Shown: piece after piece, positions 44,519 through 57,185 of the stretch
How positions within the stretch are numbered: the first letter of the stretch is position 1
Layout of the letters: each line of letters starts with the position of its first letter
NCBI GenBank assembly: GCA_012274445.1
Contig: JAAROD010000004.1
Location: 2,914,001-2,978,000, forward strand
From: Sclerotiophoma versabilis
Lineage: Eukaryota; Ascomycota; Dothideomycetes; Pleosporales; Didymellaceae
Length of the DNA stretch: 64,000 bases
Direction: 5' to 3'
The notes under the pieces: model-generated
Seen by the model: only the letters and a program-made list of their open reading frames with translations
Told to the model about the DNA's origin: nothing
The model's database searches: none
Made by a program: the position numbers and the translations under genes

Positions 44519-45382
44519 ACAACGCGGGACGGCGAGCCAGAAACGGTGTGGAAGGGAAGAACTACTCTAATTGTTCGGGTGAGGTCAGCAAGGTATTGGC
44601 CACGGTCCATCGTGTTTGCTCTGACGTTCTCAGAGCAGGTGAAAATAGGACGGAAGATAAGGAAAAGGTATGGAGAGGTTGGAGCAGATCAATTCATTTT
44701 GTAGGTATGAGTGGTGGAGGCTCGTCCCAATATCATGAGGTAGAGCCAGTCGGTGGGAGGGGGAAAGAGCTGCTTTCCAGCATAATGCAGCAGCAGGATC
44801 CACGTCTCGCACGCTCTCCCCTTGATCGTGAACACTAACACATATATTTTATGAAGACGACGTACGTTGGCGTCAACTTATCGTGACCATTCAAGTTTTC
44901 GTTATTTACTACCAACACACAAGCGCTTGATGATGGAGCAACATATATTCCATCACCACCTTGCCCGCCGGTATCGTCTCAGCAAATCTTGGAGAGTACC
45001 GTATGTCAAGTTCCAGTTGTAAGAGAAAGAACGCCAAGCCCTGATGCTGACGCGACCCAAAACATACAGATCCCAGACTCCACGCTGCGCACAAGCCAAT
45101 AGTATAGCAGATTGGTATGAACAAGTAAGAGGAAGACAACTACTACTAACGTCCACAACGGTAGCGTAGTCCTGGACTCGGTGTTGCAGGAAGGGAATCT
45201 GCAGGCTCCATTCCATCCGTCCACTGCATCTGCGCGAACTTCTCCGCCCATTGCTGGACCCGCCATCGTTCCCAACGTTCAGACAAATCTTCGGGTACAA
45301 GTTCTTTTCCTGGCGGCGAAATCGAGAAATCTGAATGTAGATTCAGCTGTTTTAGGTAGTCATGCTGTTGGTCTTGAAACTC
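44519..45382. other. Intergenic region
   Basis: Promoter of the membrane protein and 3' flank of the 4E-T-like gene. No gene was recognised. Confidence 0.4.
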
Positions 45383-48013
45383 CTAGTACATGTTCGGAGG
45401 TCCCGGGCGGCCTTGCGGCTGCTGCCTCGGACCAGGGCCACCAAACTGACCATCAAACATCATCCTAGGATCTTCGCCTCGCATACCCGGTGGCGGTCCA
45501 TATCCCGGTGGAGGGGGGAAGTAGCCTTGAGGTGGGCCCTGCATACCATTGCCGCCTGGTCCTCCAGGGAAGACTGGTGGCATGCCACGCATGCTTCCAC
45601 CACCAAGCTGTGGCAGACCAGGAGGATGGCCACCGAGCGGAGTGTTCCCGGCTGAGAAGCTTGGTCCTCCTGGGCCCATCTGTTGCTGCGGGTTAAGTCC
45701 ACCAAAACCGGGGGGCTGGCGCATTGGGCCTCCGAAGCCTGGGGGAGGCGCAATGTTGGGTCGGTCTTGAGGTGCTGGTGGCATTCCTGGCTGGCCGCGA
45801 CCAGCCATGAACGGCATATCAGGGTGTTGCTGGGATGGAATACCCATGTTGGTCATTTGACGAGGAACCTCGCTACCTGTGTTGCGGCGCTGCAGGCCCA
45901 TTCCTGGATCTTCGTGGCCTGGGAAGCCCATCGGTAGACGTTGGTTCTTGTTGCGCAAGTCCTGTTGTTGCTGCTGTTGCTGCTGCTGGATGTTAAGCTG
46001 CTGGCGAAGCTCCTGCTCCCTGCGTTGAGCTTCTTGACGCATCAGGTCGTTCTCGTTGAACATGCGAGGATCTTCCATGAAGCCTGGTGGTAGCCCCCCA
46101 CGAGCCTTGGGTTGGGGCGGAGCTCGCTGCTCGTGTTGCATATTTTCGAACATGGCCATTGGCGGACCGCCTCTAGGCAGGTTCTGAGTAATCATTTGCG
46201 GCGGTGTGTTTCGTGGCTGTTGCATGAGAGTGAGCAGGAAGTCGCGCTCGCGCTGTTTCTGCCCTTGATCACGTTGTGAATCCTCCCGTGCGCGACTGTT
46301 CAAGATAGCAGCGAGGTTGGCATCTTGCGGGTTGGCATTTCTTGAAGGAGGTTGTTGGAAGGGGGATTGGCCCTCTTGACGCCCAGACTCAGGTCGAGGA
46401 GGTCCGAACTGATCCTGGTGTGCGTTCTCAGGAGACATGCTGTTAAACCGGGCCTGTTGCGATGGCCTCGACTCTGGTGCAGCAGGACGAGGAGCTAGGA
46501 TGTTTTGAAGGATACTCTGCTGCTCCAAGGTGCGGTTCGGTGGCGGTCTGTGGTTTTGCAGTTCTGGTGGCGGTGATTGCTGGAAATCCAAAGAGATACC
46601 ACCTCCATGTCCCCGCACGCCGTTCGGAGGTGACGGCTGATTTGGCGGTAATGCTTGAGGACCGCTGACATTGACTTGGCCAAGCATCTGCAGGATACGT
46701 TGAAAGCCTTGTTGATCCTCATTGACATTGGGCGCGGGAGATGCAGGAGCTGGAACAGGAGCTGGGCTCGGCGCTGACGGCTCTTCAGACTTTGCAAACA
46801 TGCTCATGAACTTTGATGCCTTGGCTGGTTTTGGCTTGGCTTTTATCGATTCATCTTGACCCAAGTCGGCGCCCTTGACGTTGCCCCAGTTTCCAAACAG
46901 AATGCCTTGCGTGGGCTCGGCTGCTGTTGGGGTTTGTACTGGTGCTGTGAACATGGGCGCCGCAGCAATGCCCGTTGCAGCTGCAGGCTGAGCAGAGGTC
47001 TCCTTCGATGTACTCTTTTCCTCGGCTGGTGTGTCCTTGGCTTTCATCTGTTCTTTCCAACGCTCAAAGTCTGCTTGTGTCTTCATCTGGGGCTCCTTCT
47101 TCTTCTCGACCTTTGTGTCCATCCATTCGGGATCTTCTTCGGCCCTGTTTCCACCACGCTCCCAGTCGCGGTCGCCACGTTCGCGCTGTTCACGTTGTGG
47201 TTGTTGGGTGCGTTCGCGCCAACCTCCCTGTACGCCGAACTTGGACCCTTCCTCCTTGGTATCGTCTCGCCGACCCCAGCGTTCTGTGCGCTCCGTGCGG
47301 TCACGCTGGCCTCGTCGTGGTGGGGCATCATCTTCAAGACCGCCTTCAGCCCTCTCTCGGTTGCGGTCGTTACGGTCATTGCGATCACCACGGTCACCGT
47401 TGCGGTTGAAGCGCTCAAAGTCTTCCTGGCCTAAGCTCTTACGACCCTTGACGCTTGTCCAGCCCTCGCCATCCTCTCGTGCACCGCGCCGGCCATTCGT
47501 GATACCCCTCTCGCGGTTTCGATCTCGATCGCCGTCACGAGACCAACGCTCGTTCTTGTCGCGTGGGAAGCGGTCGCCCAGCTGATCGCCATCGGTTGAG
47601 ATGATGCCCGTACGCTCCTGCTTGTCACCTGTGTTCTTGGCTGCTCGAGCTGCTGATGTGAAGTTGAGCTTCGGTGGTCCGAGCACCGTTTCCTCGCCCG
47701 GTTCTACAAAGAGCGCGTTAATGGCAGCGACCAGGCCTGGACCTTCAGACTTACGCATGCTCTGACGTCTCCCGAATTGACCCATGGGGTTGATGAGAGG
47801 ACGATCCGAGCGATGCTCGGTGGTGGCTCCCTCGCCATCTCGTGCGCCTCGAGTGCGGCGAGCAGTGCCATTGTTGGCGGTGTGGTTGTTGTTGTTGTTC
47901 GGGTCGGCGGGTACGTCCATCCATTGCAGGATTGACGGTAACCCATCTGGCTTCTTCACCAGCGGGGACTGCCTGAGCACTTCGAGCTGCTCCGGCGTGT
48001 ACCTCATGCTCAC
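45383..48013 (-). CDS. Low-complexity 4E-T-like mRNA regulator
   Basis: Single exon, 876 aa, mostly disordered. The N-terminus RYTPEQLEVLRQSPLVKKPDGL resembles the eIF4E-binding site YxxxxL-hydrophobic of 4E-T proteins, but the seventh position is Glu rather than a hydrophobic residue. Next come GWTSVKGRKSLGQEDFERF, an Arg/Asp/Glu-rich block (RDGDRDRNRERG, RGDRNDRNDRNRER), a middle segment with GILFGNWGN and KASKFMSMFAKSE, FQRILQMLGQVNV, a poly-Gln run (nine Q), and a Pro/Gly/Met-rich C-terminus (QGYFPPPPGYGPPPG). This order fits fungal proteins linked to translational repression and P-bodies. The role is inferred. Confidence 0.75.
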   Translation of the reverse strand: MSMRYTPEQLEVLRQSPLVKKPDGLPSILQWMDVPADPNNNNNHTANNGTARRTRGARDGEGATTEHRSDRPLINPMGQFGRRQSMRKSEGPGLVAAINALFVEPGEETVLGPPKLNFTSAARAAKNTGDKQERTGIISTDGDQLGDRFPRDKNERWSRDGDRDRNRERGITNGRRGAREDGEGWTSVKGRKSLGQEDFERFNRNGDRGDRNDRNDRNRERAEGGLEDDAPPRRGQRDRTERTERWGRRDDTKEEGSKFGVQGGWRERTQQPQREQRERGDRDWERGGNRAEEDPEWMDTKVEKKKEPQMKTQADFERWKEQMKAKDTPAEEKSTSKETSAQPAAATGIAAAPMFTAPVQTPTAAEPTQGILFGNWGNVKGADLGQDESIKAKPKPAKASKFMSMFAKSEEPSAPSPAPVPAPASPAPNVNEDQQGFQRILQMLGQVNVSGPQALPPNQPSPPNGVRGHGGGISLDFQQSPPPELQNHRPPPNRTLEQQSILQNILAPRPAAPESRPSQQARFNSMSPENAHQDQFGPPRPESGRQEGQSPFQQPPSRNANPQDANLAAILNSRAREDSQRDQGQKQRERDFLLTLMQQPRNTPPQMITQNLPRGGPPMAMFENMQHEQRAPPQPKARGGLPPGFMEDPRMFNENDLMRQEAQRREQELRQQLNIQQQQQQQQQDLRNKNQRLPMGFPGHEDPGMGLQRRNTGSEVPRQMTNMGIPSQQHPDMPFMAGRGQPGMPPAPQDRPNIAPPPGFGGPMRQPPGFGGLNPQQQMGPGGPSFSAGNTPLGGHPPGLPQLGGGSMRGMPPVFPGGPGGNGMQGPPQGYFPPPPGYGPPPGMRGEDPRMMFDGQFGGPGPRQQPQGRPGPPNMY

Positions 48014-48798
48014 GGCCGGTGTCTGTGACTGAGCAGGAAATCGAGGTGGGGCAGGCAGGAAATTGCAGCTTCAGGTGTGGTTGCTGATGCAGTTGCTGTG
48101 GATGTGTATGTGTTCGTAGTGTCGCGGCGGATATAAGGCGGCTGCCTCTAAGCAGGGCCTGCGTAAAGCGCTCGATGCGCAGATAGCTCGTCAATGCCCG
48201 TCTCGTGGCCCTTACACTGGTATAGCAACGTGGTGGGGGCGGTCTGCACGGAGGTAGTGTCGAGATTTACAGTAGTGGAGGCCAGTCTGATAACAAATGA
48301 GTAGGCAGCTTGGCGGTTGCGGCGAGTTTGGTGTGTGAGGTGGGCGGAGCTCGAAGTGGGATTGAACAGGGTGGACGACACACCTCGAAACACCCCTGCA
48401 CTGAGGCGTCGATGAAAAGCGGAGAAGCAGCTCGCACTGTCGCTCTACACTGCGGCGCGCAATTGACTGGATTTTTGGATCTTCTGTTCTTTGTTTGTAG
48501 CGCCTGGCGTAGCGGAGGTAGTACGGATAGGAGCGGCTGTTTGTTGTTATGTGTTTCGCTTTGGCTGCAGACTGAGATGGAGGTGCAGCGCTGTCAGGCC
48601 CACTAGCACGCCCACTAGCACGAGTTTCGCCTAGTCACCAGACGTCATTGCAGGACATTAGGACCTTCCACAAGGCTCGCAAAGGGACTCTCGACATATA
48701 CTTGGACATGTTGGCATCAAGCAGTTCGAAGCTGCTATTCTGGTGGTAAAGAAAGGCGCTTACAATGCCCCAGCTTCCAGACTCCAACTTCATGAAGC
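48014..48798. other. Intergenic region
   Basis: Promoter and leader of the 4E-T-like gene and 3' flank of the URB1-like gene. No gene was recognised; CACTAGCACG is repeated twice near 48600-48620. Confidence 0.4.
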
Positions 48799-51700
48799 TC
48801 ACGCCCACGCCACGACGTTGGCCAAACTGCCAGTGGATGCCTCGATCATCCCATTGCTCCACTCAGCAACCCTTCCCTGGTCACACGTCTCGTAGACCCT
48901 CGTAGCCAATACTCGCAGCATCTTCTGCCTGGGGTCTTGATTGTTCAGACACATTTGAATCCAACTTACCAGTCCACATCGCGTGATAAGTGTCGTACTT
49001 CCCCCGACCGCCGTCGCCCTCAACAGCAACCTCACAATCTTTTCTTTGCTCGCCGCGCTACACGATCTGCTCGCATAGAAGGAAAGAAGATGTTCGAAGA
49101 TGTTACTCTTCCTGAAGCTTTCCATATCCCTTGGCGTGCGCAACCCATCGATGAGGTAGTCCAAAAACCATTCAACTTCCTTGTGATAAGCGCCATCATC
49201 ATCCGGCTCACTACCCACAATACTGCGGTATAATTTCCGCAGCAAGAAATCAACGTCCCATGCCGGCGCAGTCGTGAGGAACTTGTTGATCTTGCTGAAC
49301 ATGACGTGCGTAGGGTCAGCAAGAATGCGCACGCAGCGCGCTGCAAAGGCGCCACCGACGTACGGGAAGGGGGTGACGCCACTGGGGTCGAGCGATTCGA
49401 GGGTTTCGCCGAGGAGGATGTAGATGGCACCGAGGTCTTGGGTGAGGGAGTCGGGCTGGGGCTTGTTAGTCAGGCAACGGAAAAGTAAGGGAGGAGAGAC
49501 TTACGCCGATCGTTGCCATCAGCTGGCGGACGTTGGCGATGGCTTGAATCCGGATTTCTTGATGTTTCGAGCAGAGGCAGAGGAGAAGCTCGCCGACGTC
49601 ACCGTCCTCGATAGCTTCATCAACCTCCTTCTTCCGCCAGCGAGTAAGACCTGCATGTTTCTGGTCTTCCTGCGGCGGCATCTCGAGATCTACCACTAGC
49701 ATGGTCCTAGCTGGCACCTCAGCCTCTCTTTGGGGAACAGGCGATGCACTGGACCGTTCTGAGCCACTGAAGTCGGCACCGGTTGCGAGCTTGAGGGCTT
49801 CTTTCGCTCGTGCCTTGTACATCTTCCAAAGAAAAGCGTCTTTCAACACCTCCTTGTATGCTTTGCCGGCGGATTCGATCAAGCTATCACGTACTAGGGT
49901 TAAGACTGACTCGTCCTCACCGATCAAGTTGAAGAGGTAGATGAGCTTCGAAAGCCACCCAGCAAGAGCTTCTGCCGCTGGTCCTGTCACCGACTCACCG
50001 CCCTTGAACGGCCACTGCTCGACCAAGGTCATCAATAGAGGGCTGAAGGGACCGATATCTGCTGGTGCTAGCGATGCCTTCGTACACATGGCATCTACAT
50101 CGTCGAAGTACTTGATTGGTACCTTGATAAACCGCGCACAGCAGTCGTCAAGGAAGTCCAGTACGTCTGTCGAAGGAACAGAACCAGCGGATGGTTCGAG
50201 ACTAGCAATAAGCGCATCTAAAGCATCAGGTGATGTTTTTGTTTGAAGCATCTCTTGATCTTGCAGGACAGCGTCAAGTAATGACTTCACACCTGTGTAC
50301 AGCTCATTCTCCTTCGATGTGACAAGAAGTTTGAGTAGTGTGACAAAGGGTGAGTGTTGTAGGGTCTTGGGCTTCTGCCACCAGCGCATCGCAGGTGAGT
50401 GTCGCGCCATCTGGATCCAGTGCTCGAGCTCCATAACACGGAATGCTGTATCCTCTGGTGATCCTGTAGGCTTTTCCACCTCGACCAATGCGTTACACAA
50501 TGGCAACGAAACGTCAAACTTCTCCTGCAGAGCAGCCTGAGGGGTGACCTCGTAATACAACCTTAATAGCCTTGTAATCGATTCTCGCTTTAGACTTTGC
50601 AACCCAGGCTTCTTCAGTGCCAAAAAGACGGTCCTTATCGTCGGGCAGCGGCGGCTGAACTCAGCGACAAGGCGCTGCGATGCTTGTTCCCACTGCTTTG
50701 AGGGCCTGGCAGCGTTGGCTTCATGCAACTCTATTACCATACTCCGCAGCTTCTGTAGAGCAACAACGAGCACGCGAATTGCAAACATCTGGACGAGATC
50801 CGAGCTATGGTTCAAGCACTTCGTAAGCACCTGTTGGTTTAATGGCTGCGGCAGAACACTCTGAATCATAGCTGCTACTGGAGGCGGCTGACTACGGTAG
50901 CTCTTCTTGACGCCAAAATACTTGGGTACTGGAAGTTGAATAGTCTGGAACAAGAAGGCTGAATATCCTATCCATGTTGAGGTGAGGTTGGGGTCGTAGT
51001 TGAAATCTCTTCGCTTGATGAAGTAATCCGCAACAAGTTCTGGTGACGCGTTGAAAATCTCAATCACGAGCTTTTGATGTGAGGTGTTCGCGTATGGGCG
51101 CTGATTCTGGATGAACTCTGATAAGATGACATTGCGTACCCGGCCTAGTCTGTCGAAGGTCTCGGTTGACTCAAGTCCCAGATCGTTGCCGTTATCTGCG
51201 GCATCGTCGAGGTCGCCCTCTTCATCATCGTGTGTTGATGGATAGAACCCGTTTGTCGGTAGCATGACGCCATACGCGGGATCTGTGCACACCATGCACA
51301 AGAACGCATGGGCCAGCTCTTCCGGCGCCTTCTGTCCTTCTGACAACGAGCCCTCCTCCAGATCGTAGTTGTAGAGACCGGCGATGCGTGATAGTGTCTT
51401 TCCATTCAAAATACGGCTCTTTGTCTGGCGAGGGACAGTCTTGTCTTGGAACACGTGATGTGTGAAGACATCGAAGATTTCGAAAATGAGGAACGGCGGA
51501 TCGGTGCTGAGATGGTCGAAAACGGCTCTTGTGATGTTGGTGTTGGAGAGGATCTCGACTTTCGCGCGTTCGTCTTGGAGTCTCAAGTGTGTGAGAAGAT
51601 AGCGAATGGCTGTAGTCCTGACACTGGGCTTCTTGTGCATGTCCGCAACTGACATGCCCTTGTGTTCTTTCCATAGCGCGATATTCCTCCCCAAGATCCT

Positions 51701-52391
51701 CGGCTCCAAGGTGAAGTCTTTCTTCGAGTACACAGCTCTTGCGTGCGCGCCCTCATTAAACCTGGTGAGCTCCGTGAGCAGTCTAAGAGCCGGTGAGATG
51801 ACGTTCTCTTTATTTGAGGCAGCAGAAGTACTGCGGACCAGACGACGAGCCACCGACGGCTGCAGAATTGTCTTCGCGAGGATGGTGCCGTGTGTGGTGA
51901 GCTCGGTGTGGCTGGAAAGGACCTTGAAAAGAAGAGCGAGCACGGCGGTGACTTGGGCAAGAATGGCGTCGAAGTTGGTCTCGGCCGCCCAGTCCCAGGC
52001 CTGTATGAGGCTGGGCAATAGTGTCTCATGCTTGTCGTCCTGTGTCTTGCCCTTCTGAGTGTCTAGGTATTCGCGGAGTATAGCTCGCCGGCGGGGCACG
52101 TCATGTTTGTCGGTCGCGTAGAGGATCGAGTCCAGAAATCGCTTGAACAAGCTCAAGCCTACAGACGTCAGTCAAGTGCACTGCCAGTTGCGGATTCTGG
52201 CGCATACCGTTGCGGAAGTCGGCCGTCGCGTTCTGGTCGAAGTACAGGGTCTTCTGCAAGTCGCGCGCAGAGTGTACCTCGCCTGTACCGTTCGGTCGTG
52301 GAGCGCCGTGCTCATGGCCACCTTCAACCCTCTGGCGCTTGCTGGCATGCGCGCCCCCTACTTCACCCTCAAAGTTTGTCCGCTTCCCCAT
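48799..52391 (-). CDS. URB1: URB1/Npa1-like ribosome biogenesis protein
   Basis: Nucleolar protein needed for early 60S pre-ribosome assembly. Exons are 52391-52208, 52158-49505 and 49455-48799 (1164 aa). The N-terminal segment carries a basic nuclear-type patch (SKRQRVEGG) and is spliced to GLSLFKRFLDSILYATDKHDVPRRR. The Npa1-type N-terminal domain runs through FLIFEIFDVFTHHVFQDK, ELAHAFLCMVCTDPAYGVM and ELVADYFIKRRDFNYDPNLT, then TWIGYSAFLFQTIQLPVP; the C-terminal domain includes VGGAFAARCVRILADPTHVMF and VDFLLRKLYRSIVGSEPDDD. Start chosen at MGKRTNFEG, since the extension to 52487 is not coding-like. Confidence 0.88.
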
Positions 52392-52673
52392 GTTGACTGG
52401 TTTTATGTGAGGGTTGCACCGGCCACGCGCATGAACTCGAAAAGTTGCGGAGCTCGAAATTTCGACAGGGATCATGGAGACCAGCACCTTATTAGCTAGA
52501 CCCGGTGAGCTTAAAATGCGGGGCCCAAGTCATAGACGGCCGTTCGTCGCCTCTTTCTCAACGGGGCCAAATCTTGGTGATGCTCTGATTTGCGGGACAG
52601 AGTAATTGCGACATATACTGATGGAAGAAGCCTTGATAACTAACGCCACAGCCATGCAGATCTCTATACCAGA

Positions 52674-55522
52674 TCATGGCACGTACAGCCTGGAATACGC
52701 TACCACTTTCGTCCTACAGCATACACACGCTGTGTAATTCTTACTCGCCAATCCTACGCGACACTCATCGCAGAGTGACAGACACCCGCATGGCCACACA
52801 AGAACCGTTCTGGGTGAGAGTTGACATACCACGCACTGTGGACCTTCAGATCCCATGCCCTCGGCACCAGTGTCCCAGCTGCCCGCCCCACCTGACGAGC
52901 CCTGCGGTGCAGTGGCCTGCCTCTTGTTGAGAATCAAATCCTCCAACAATTGCTCCTCCTCTTCCGCCGTCATGCCAGCCGACGTTTCAAGACGATAACG
53001 AGACGTTGTCAGGATCTTGGCCTGGTCTTGATCTAAAGCTTTGCGATATCGTGACCGAGTCATTATCTGTGGACTCTGAAGGTGACGTGACAGGAGCTTG
53101 GCCTCCTCTCGATCCTCCTTGGTCTTGGGATCGAGGAGAATCGAAAGGCGCGAAAGATCGATCGCATTTTCCACTACTGGTGTTGACTCTCGGCTGCGCT
53201 GATAGGTATCTCGAGTAGGCGTTCGTTGACCGTCTTCATCCACGTCCGACCACTCATCGTTGTCCGTGGTAGCGTATGATACCACACTTGTTGTATCATC
53301 GTCTGGCGGTGGGACGTAGTCGCTGCTGTTATCAACATCGCCAAAGCGACCTCCATTGCGCCACCATGAGTACAAGTAGTCGTCAACACGTTCCTCAGAC
53401 TGCTCAGAGCTGGGTGCGTCCAAAAACCCGGTCTGACGAAGACGATCTTTTGCGAATGCCTCGGCATCAAACTGGTTGTCCAGGCGAACGCGAGAGCGGT
53501 CATCAAGTGTCAACCAAGAGTCGACAGATGCCGCGTGACGCTGTCTATCGTTATATGCTTGCGTTGGGAAGCGCGGCTCTTTCGTTGGCCGAGGGCCGGC
53601 GAGTCGCCTGAGCCATCTTGGACGGTAGCCCACTCTCAGTCGTTGCAGCATAGCGATGGTCAGTCTGGCATGGATGAGCATGATCAACCTTGCAATACCC
53701 TTTAGGAATTGCCAAGTCAGGAAGAAGCGGCCCCTTCGTTGTTGAAGTCCAGCTGGATCACCCTGGGCTGTGGCATTGGCAGCCCCAGGCGCAGCATTCA
53801 TACTTCGCGTCTTTCGCTCGTGAGCATAACCGGATGTTGTCGCTTCAGTTGAAGCGTCATTGTTCAGTCTGTCCTCCACCCCGACCCCGGGCGCAAGAGA
53901 CTCTCCTGTCAGCTCTTCGGGGATGTTCGTCAAGGCCTGCCTGAACTGACGTCGACGATTGAGTATTTCCTTCAGTCTCTTCTTCTCCAGGAAAGTCATG
54001 GGGTGAACATTAATCCGGACACCTTCATTCAGGAACACAGCCTCGCTCGCCGCAGTAAGAACCGTAAAACCCACCTTGAGGATTGCCGTATAGAAGTCCT
54101 CGTGCCAACTGATCGTAAGCGGGGCTATTGAAGACAAATGTATGTTGGCATGCAGGTTGTTATACGCGGCTTCGAAGCGTTCCTTCCAAGTCATCGTCTC
54201 AGGTTGGCCTGGTTGAGCTGCCAAGACGGTGATGAAAAAAGCCAGTAGATAGATCAACCCACAAGTAGCAGTGCCAATCATGATCAGAAGATGAGGAATG
54301 AATCCAATAATACAAACAGTAGGAAATCGTAGCAGACCGACCGGATTGTCGGATTCTGCGATGGCTTCGGTCAGCCGTAGAAAACTCCAAACGAAAGTTG
54401 CCATATACGCTACGCCCCATATGGCAGTTGTAACAAGCCGGTACCTTGAGCGTACCCCAGCGATTGCCAGCAGATTACTTGTCCAGTGACTGATACTAGA
54501 GATGAGAGATATCAACAAGACCTCCGGTGGAACGTTCGCGATGCTGTTGAGGCCGGACCGAGGTACCACAACCGTCGTTCCATTTGGGACCAAAACGTTC
54601 TTGGGCTGGTTGAAACGCGTAGAGTTGATGGTCAAGGGTTTGGTGACAACAGCTTCGGCTTCAGCGAAAGCCAAAGAGTGCTCAAAGATAGTCATGCCAA
54701 CTTCCTGGACAGGTGGGCGGCCTTGGAGGGCGCAACACAGAGTCTCGACAAACTGGCCAAAACCCAAAGACAAGAACAAAGACCAGAGCAGAGCAAGCGA
54801 CCCATTGTCTCGCGTCGTGTCTTCGGCACTAGGCAGCATGCCAACTGCTTGGCATGACTGCGCGGTGCTCTCCCAGAAGAGGAAGTTGGACGAGGCGTGG
54901 TAGAGGTATCCTCCTTCTCCACTAAAGTCTGTACTCAGGTATCTCCCTGGTGTCCCATACTGCATCTCGGACCAGTCTGGGGAGGTTTGACATCGTATAG
55001 CCCGGATAAGGTTGAGGTTCTGCAGCGTGAACAGCATGAGAGGAGCAATGTAGAGAGCGAGACGTATGTACAGGCGGTCGAAGGAGAGCGGCACTCTGCT
55101 GGAGGCATAGAATTGGGTTCGATTCAAGAGGATCGCCTGCAGTTCTGGTATTAGCCATGCTCCTGAAGGGGTGACAGTACGGCACTCACTATGGCAAACG
55201 TCGCAATAGCCCATTTCGAAGTGATGTAGCTGAAGAAGCTGGCGACATTCTTGAATGCCTGGAACATGCTGATCTCGTCTGTTGACCCGGAAGCGGCGGC
55301 TGCCGCGGCTGCCACAGACTCTTGCGCGAACTTGCCAGCAGCAGTTGCTGTTGTCCCGTTGGTGAGATTGGCGATGGTGGGCTCGGCGATGATGCTGCCA
55401 GAGCGCATCATGTCGCCGAGCGAGCTGGCCTTGCCGAAGAGCCGCGGGAAGACCATGAGAAGGTCTGCTGGCGAGGGTAGGAACGAAGTCATGTTGCTGA
55501 AGGCGCCCGCAGTCTGGTCCAT
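52674..55522 (-). CDS. Asi-type inner-nuclear-membrane RING ubiquitin ligase
   Basis: Exons are 55522-55190 and 55136-52674 (931 aa); the intron joins FAI|AILLNRTQFY. An open frame extends in the second exon's frame beyond 55136 but is replaced by this N-terminus. Several membrane segments lie in the first 500 residues, such as LALYIAPLMLFTL, SLALLWSLFLSLGFG, VAYMATFVWSFL and CIIGFIPHLLIMIGTATCGL, extended by IYLLAFFITVL. A long acidic/basic disordered region follows. The C-terminus is a RING of the Asi1/Asi3 kind: CVVCQ, then PCGCLSLCDEC and CVCCRTKV. Yeast Asi ligases degrade misplaced membrane proteins and latent transcription factors at the inner nuclear membrane; that role is inherited by family. 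Confidence 0.85.
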
Positions 55523-56662
55523 TGCGACCGGAGACCCAGTTCCACGATGGCCGGATACCGCAGGGGATGGGGCGAGTTGAGCGATTTGATAATTCTACCA
55601 GTCGGAACACATTGTCGTCTTCGTCATAACAGGGTCAGTCATCCAAGAGGACCTGTTAGGTGTCGAACATGGATGTTGAAGTCGTTGTGTAAGTTGGCGC
55701 TGTGAGATCGCCGTCGCGTCATGCTTGTGGAGTGCAGGAGCGTTCCGGCAGACCGCGGTCCCTGGGCATCATCTGCCGCGTCTACACCTCATCCTGTCAA
55801 TCACTAACATCAATCATCAACATCAACCACCACAACATAGAAAAAGTAGCCATCACACCATAATGAATGCCTGCAAATATGCCAGTGAACGTACAAGCTC
55901 GCAAGCCAAGTGGAAGGCGCACTTTAATCTTACCCTCACGCATAAACCTCACCTCCCAGTGGCTTTAAAGTTTCAGGAAATCCAGCAGGCAACTCGGAAT
56001 CTCGGTAGTAGCACGACCACGCTCAACACTAAAATAGTACAGAAAACACGACTGTGGACGTCCCACATCGTTAGCTATGTTGGAATGTGGCGGCTGGCTT
56101 CCAGATCAACATCAGCATCCCTTTTTAGATCTCAACACCCACACAAACATGGATCAATAGAAGAGCATGACACAAGTACAGGCCTCAGATCAAGCTCCAA
56201 AACATGCTGAAGAGTGCACAGTAGCAGCATTGGAGGCATGCAATAAGTCCTCTTGGCGTGAATGCTTGTTGACGCCTCCGTTATTTGTTACTCAACCTCA
56301 CCCCTGGATCGTCGAGCGGAGTCCATCGTTACTGGTCAGCACAATGTCATGAACCTCATCCCTTGCAGTGAGCACGTCTTGTACGCGTCCCTCCTTGGCA
56401 TGAATACAGTTCAATGCTTTAAATACCCTCAATACCCTTCAAATCCGCCATGCACTTGACCCGTCCGTTATCACACCCATCTGTTTCTAAATCCTGACAC
56501 TGTCATTTTCGATCGCCAACCCATTTGTCACCATCTCGCTCACTGCGCCCCAAAAAAAATTCGTCTGTCTCTGTGTTTTCTATTCCTTCCCCCCTTGTCG
56601 TACAACTAATTTTAGGCACCCTCGTTACCTCCCTAATTTGAGATCCGTACATTTTCACAACA
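55523..56662. other. Divergent intergenic region, 1.1 kb
   Basis: Promoters of the Asi-type ligase and the WSC protein. A 161-aa ORF at 55725-56210 has no coding-like features. Confidence 0.4.
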
Positions 56663-57185
56663 ATGAAAGCTTTTGGCTATCTCATAGCCGGTGCGGCACT
56701 GCTCACCACGGCAGTAGCGCAGTTGGTCAAATCGCCTGCTTCAAATAGCGCTCTGGGCAACGGTTGGAGATACAAGGGCTGTTTCACGTATGCAGCGTGG
56801 GTTTTTTCTTCGAGCAGCCCCAACTGACGCACACAGCGACCAGTCATTTACCCTCCTCGGCGGCGCCCACGCTCTGAATGGGTCCTTTGTCCGCCAAACC
56901 CCCAACGGCGGTGTGGCCTGTACAGCGTTGTGTAAAAGTCAAACCTACAAGCTCGCCGGAACCAAGGATGACGAGTGTTGTATGTTCACCTCCTCTGCAG
57001 CCTCGAGTGAACAAGTTCATACTGATGATGCTGTAGGGTGCGGTAATGTCATCAATCCCAGCAACTCCTTAATTGCTGGTCTTCCAGCTCTGCTCGGCGA
57101 CTTGAACTGCCAGACCAGCTGTCGAGGGAACACAAACGAAGCCTGTGGACTGACAGACCTGTTCATCTCCATCTACGAGTATACT
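56663..57185 (+). CDS. Short secreted WSC-domain protein (3' end uncertain)
   Basis: Exons are 56663-56787, 56837-56979 and 57037-57185 (139 codons to this point). A signal peptide (MKAFGYLIAGAALLTTAVAQ) leads a single WSC domain: GWRYKGCFT, CTALCKSQTYKLAGTKDDEC joined to WCGN, DLNCQTSCRGNTNEACG and a final ISIYEY. Eight Cys are in the expected order. After TAT ACT comes a GTAAGT that looks like a donor, or the frame simply runs on; the downstream frame to 57554 is not convincing protein. WSC domains bind cell-wall carbohydrate. No membrane helix is evident, so it may be secreted or wall-bound. Confidence 0.8.

Noticed and set aside
55725..56210. 161-aa plus-strand ORF upstream of the WSC gene
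   Set aside because: Composition is that of random sequence (His/Ser/Thr-rich, no domain), and it lies in a divergent promoter region.
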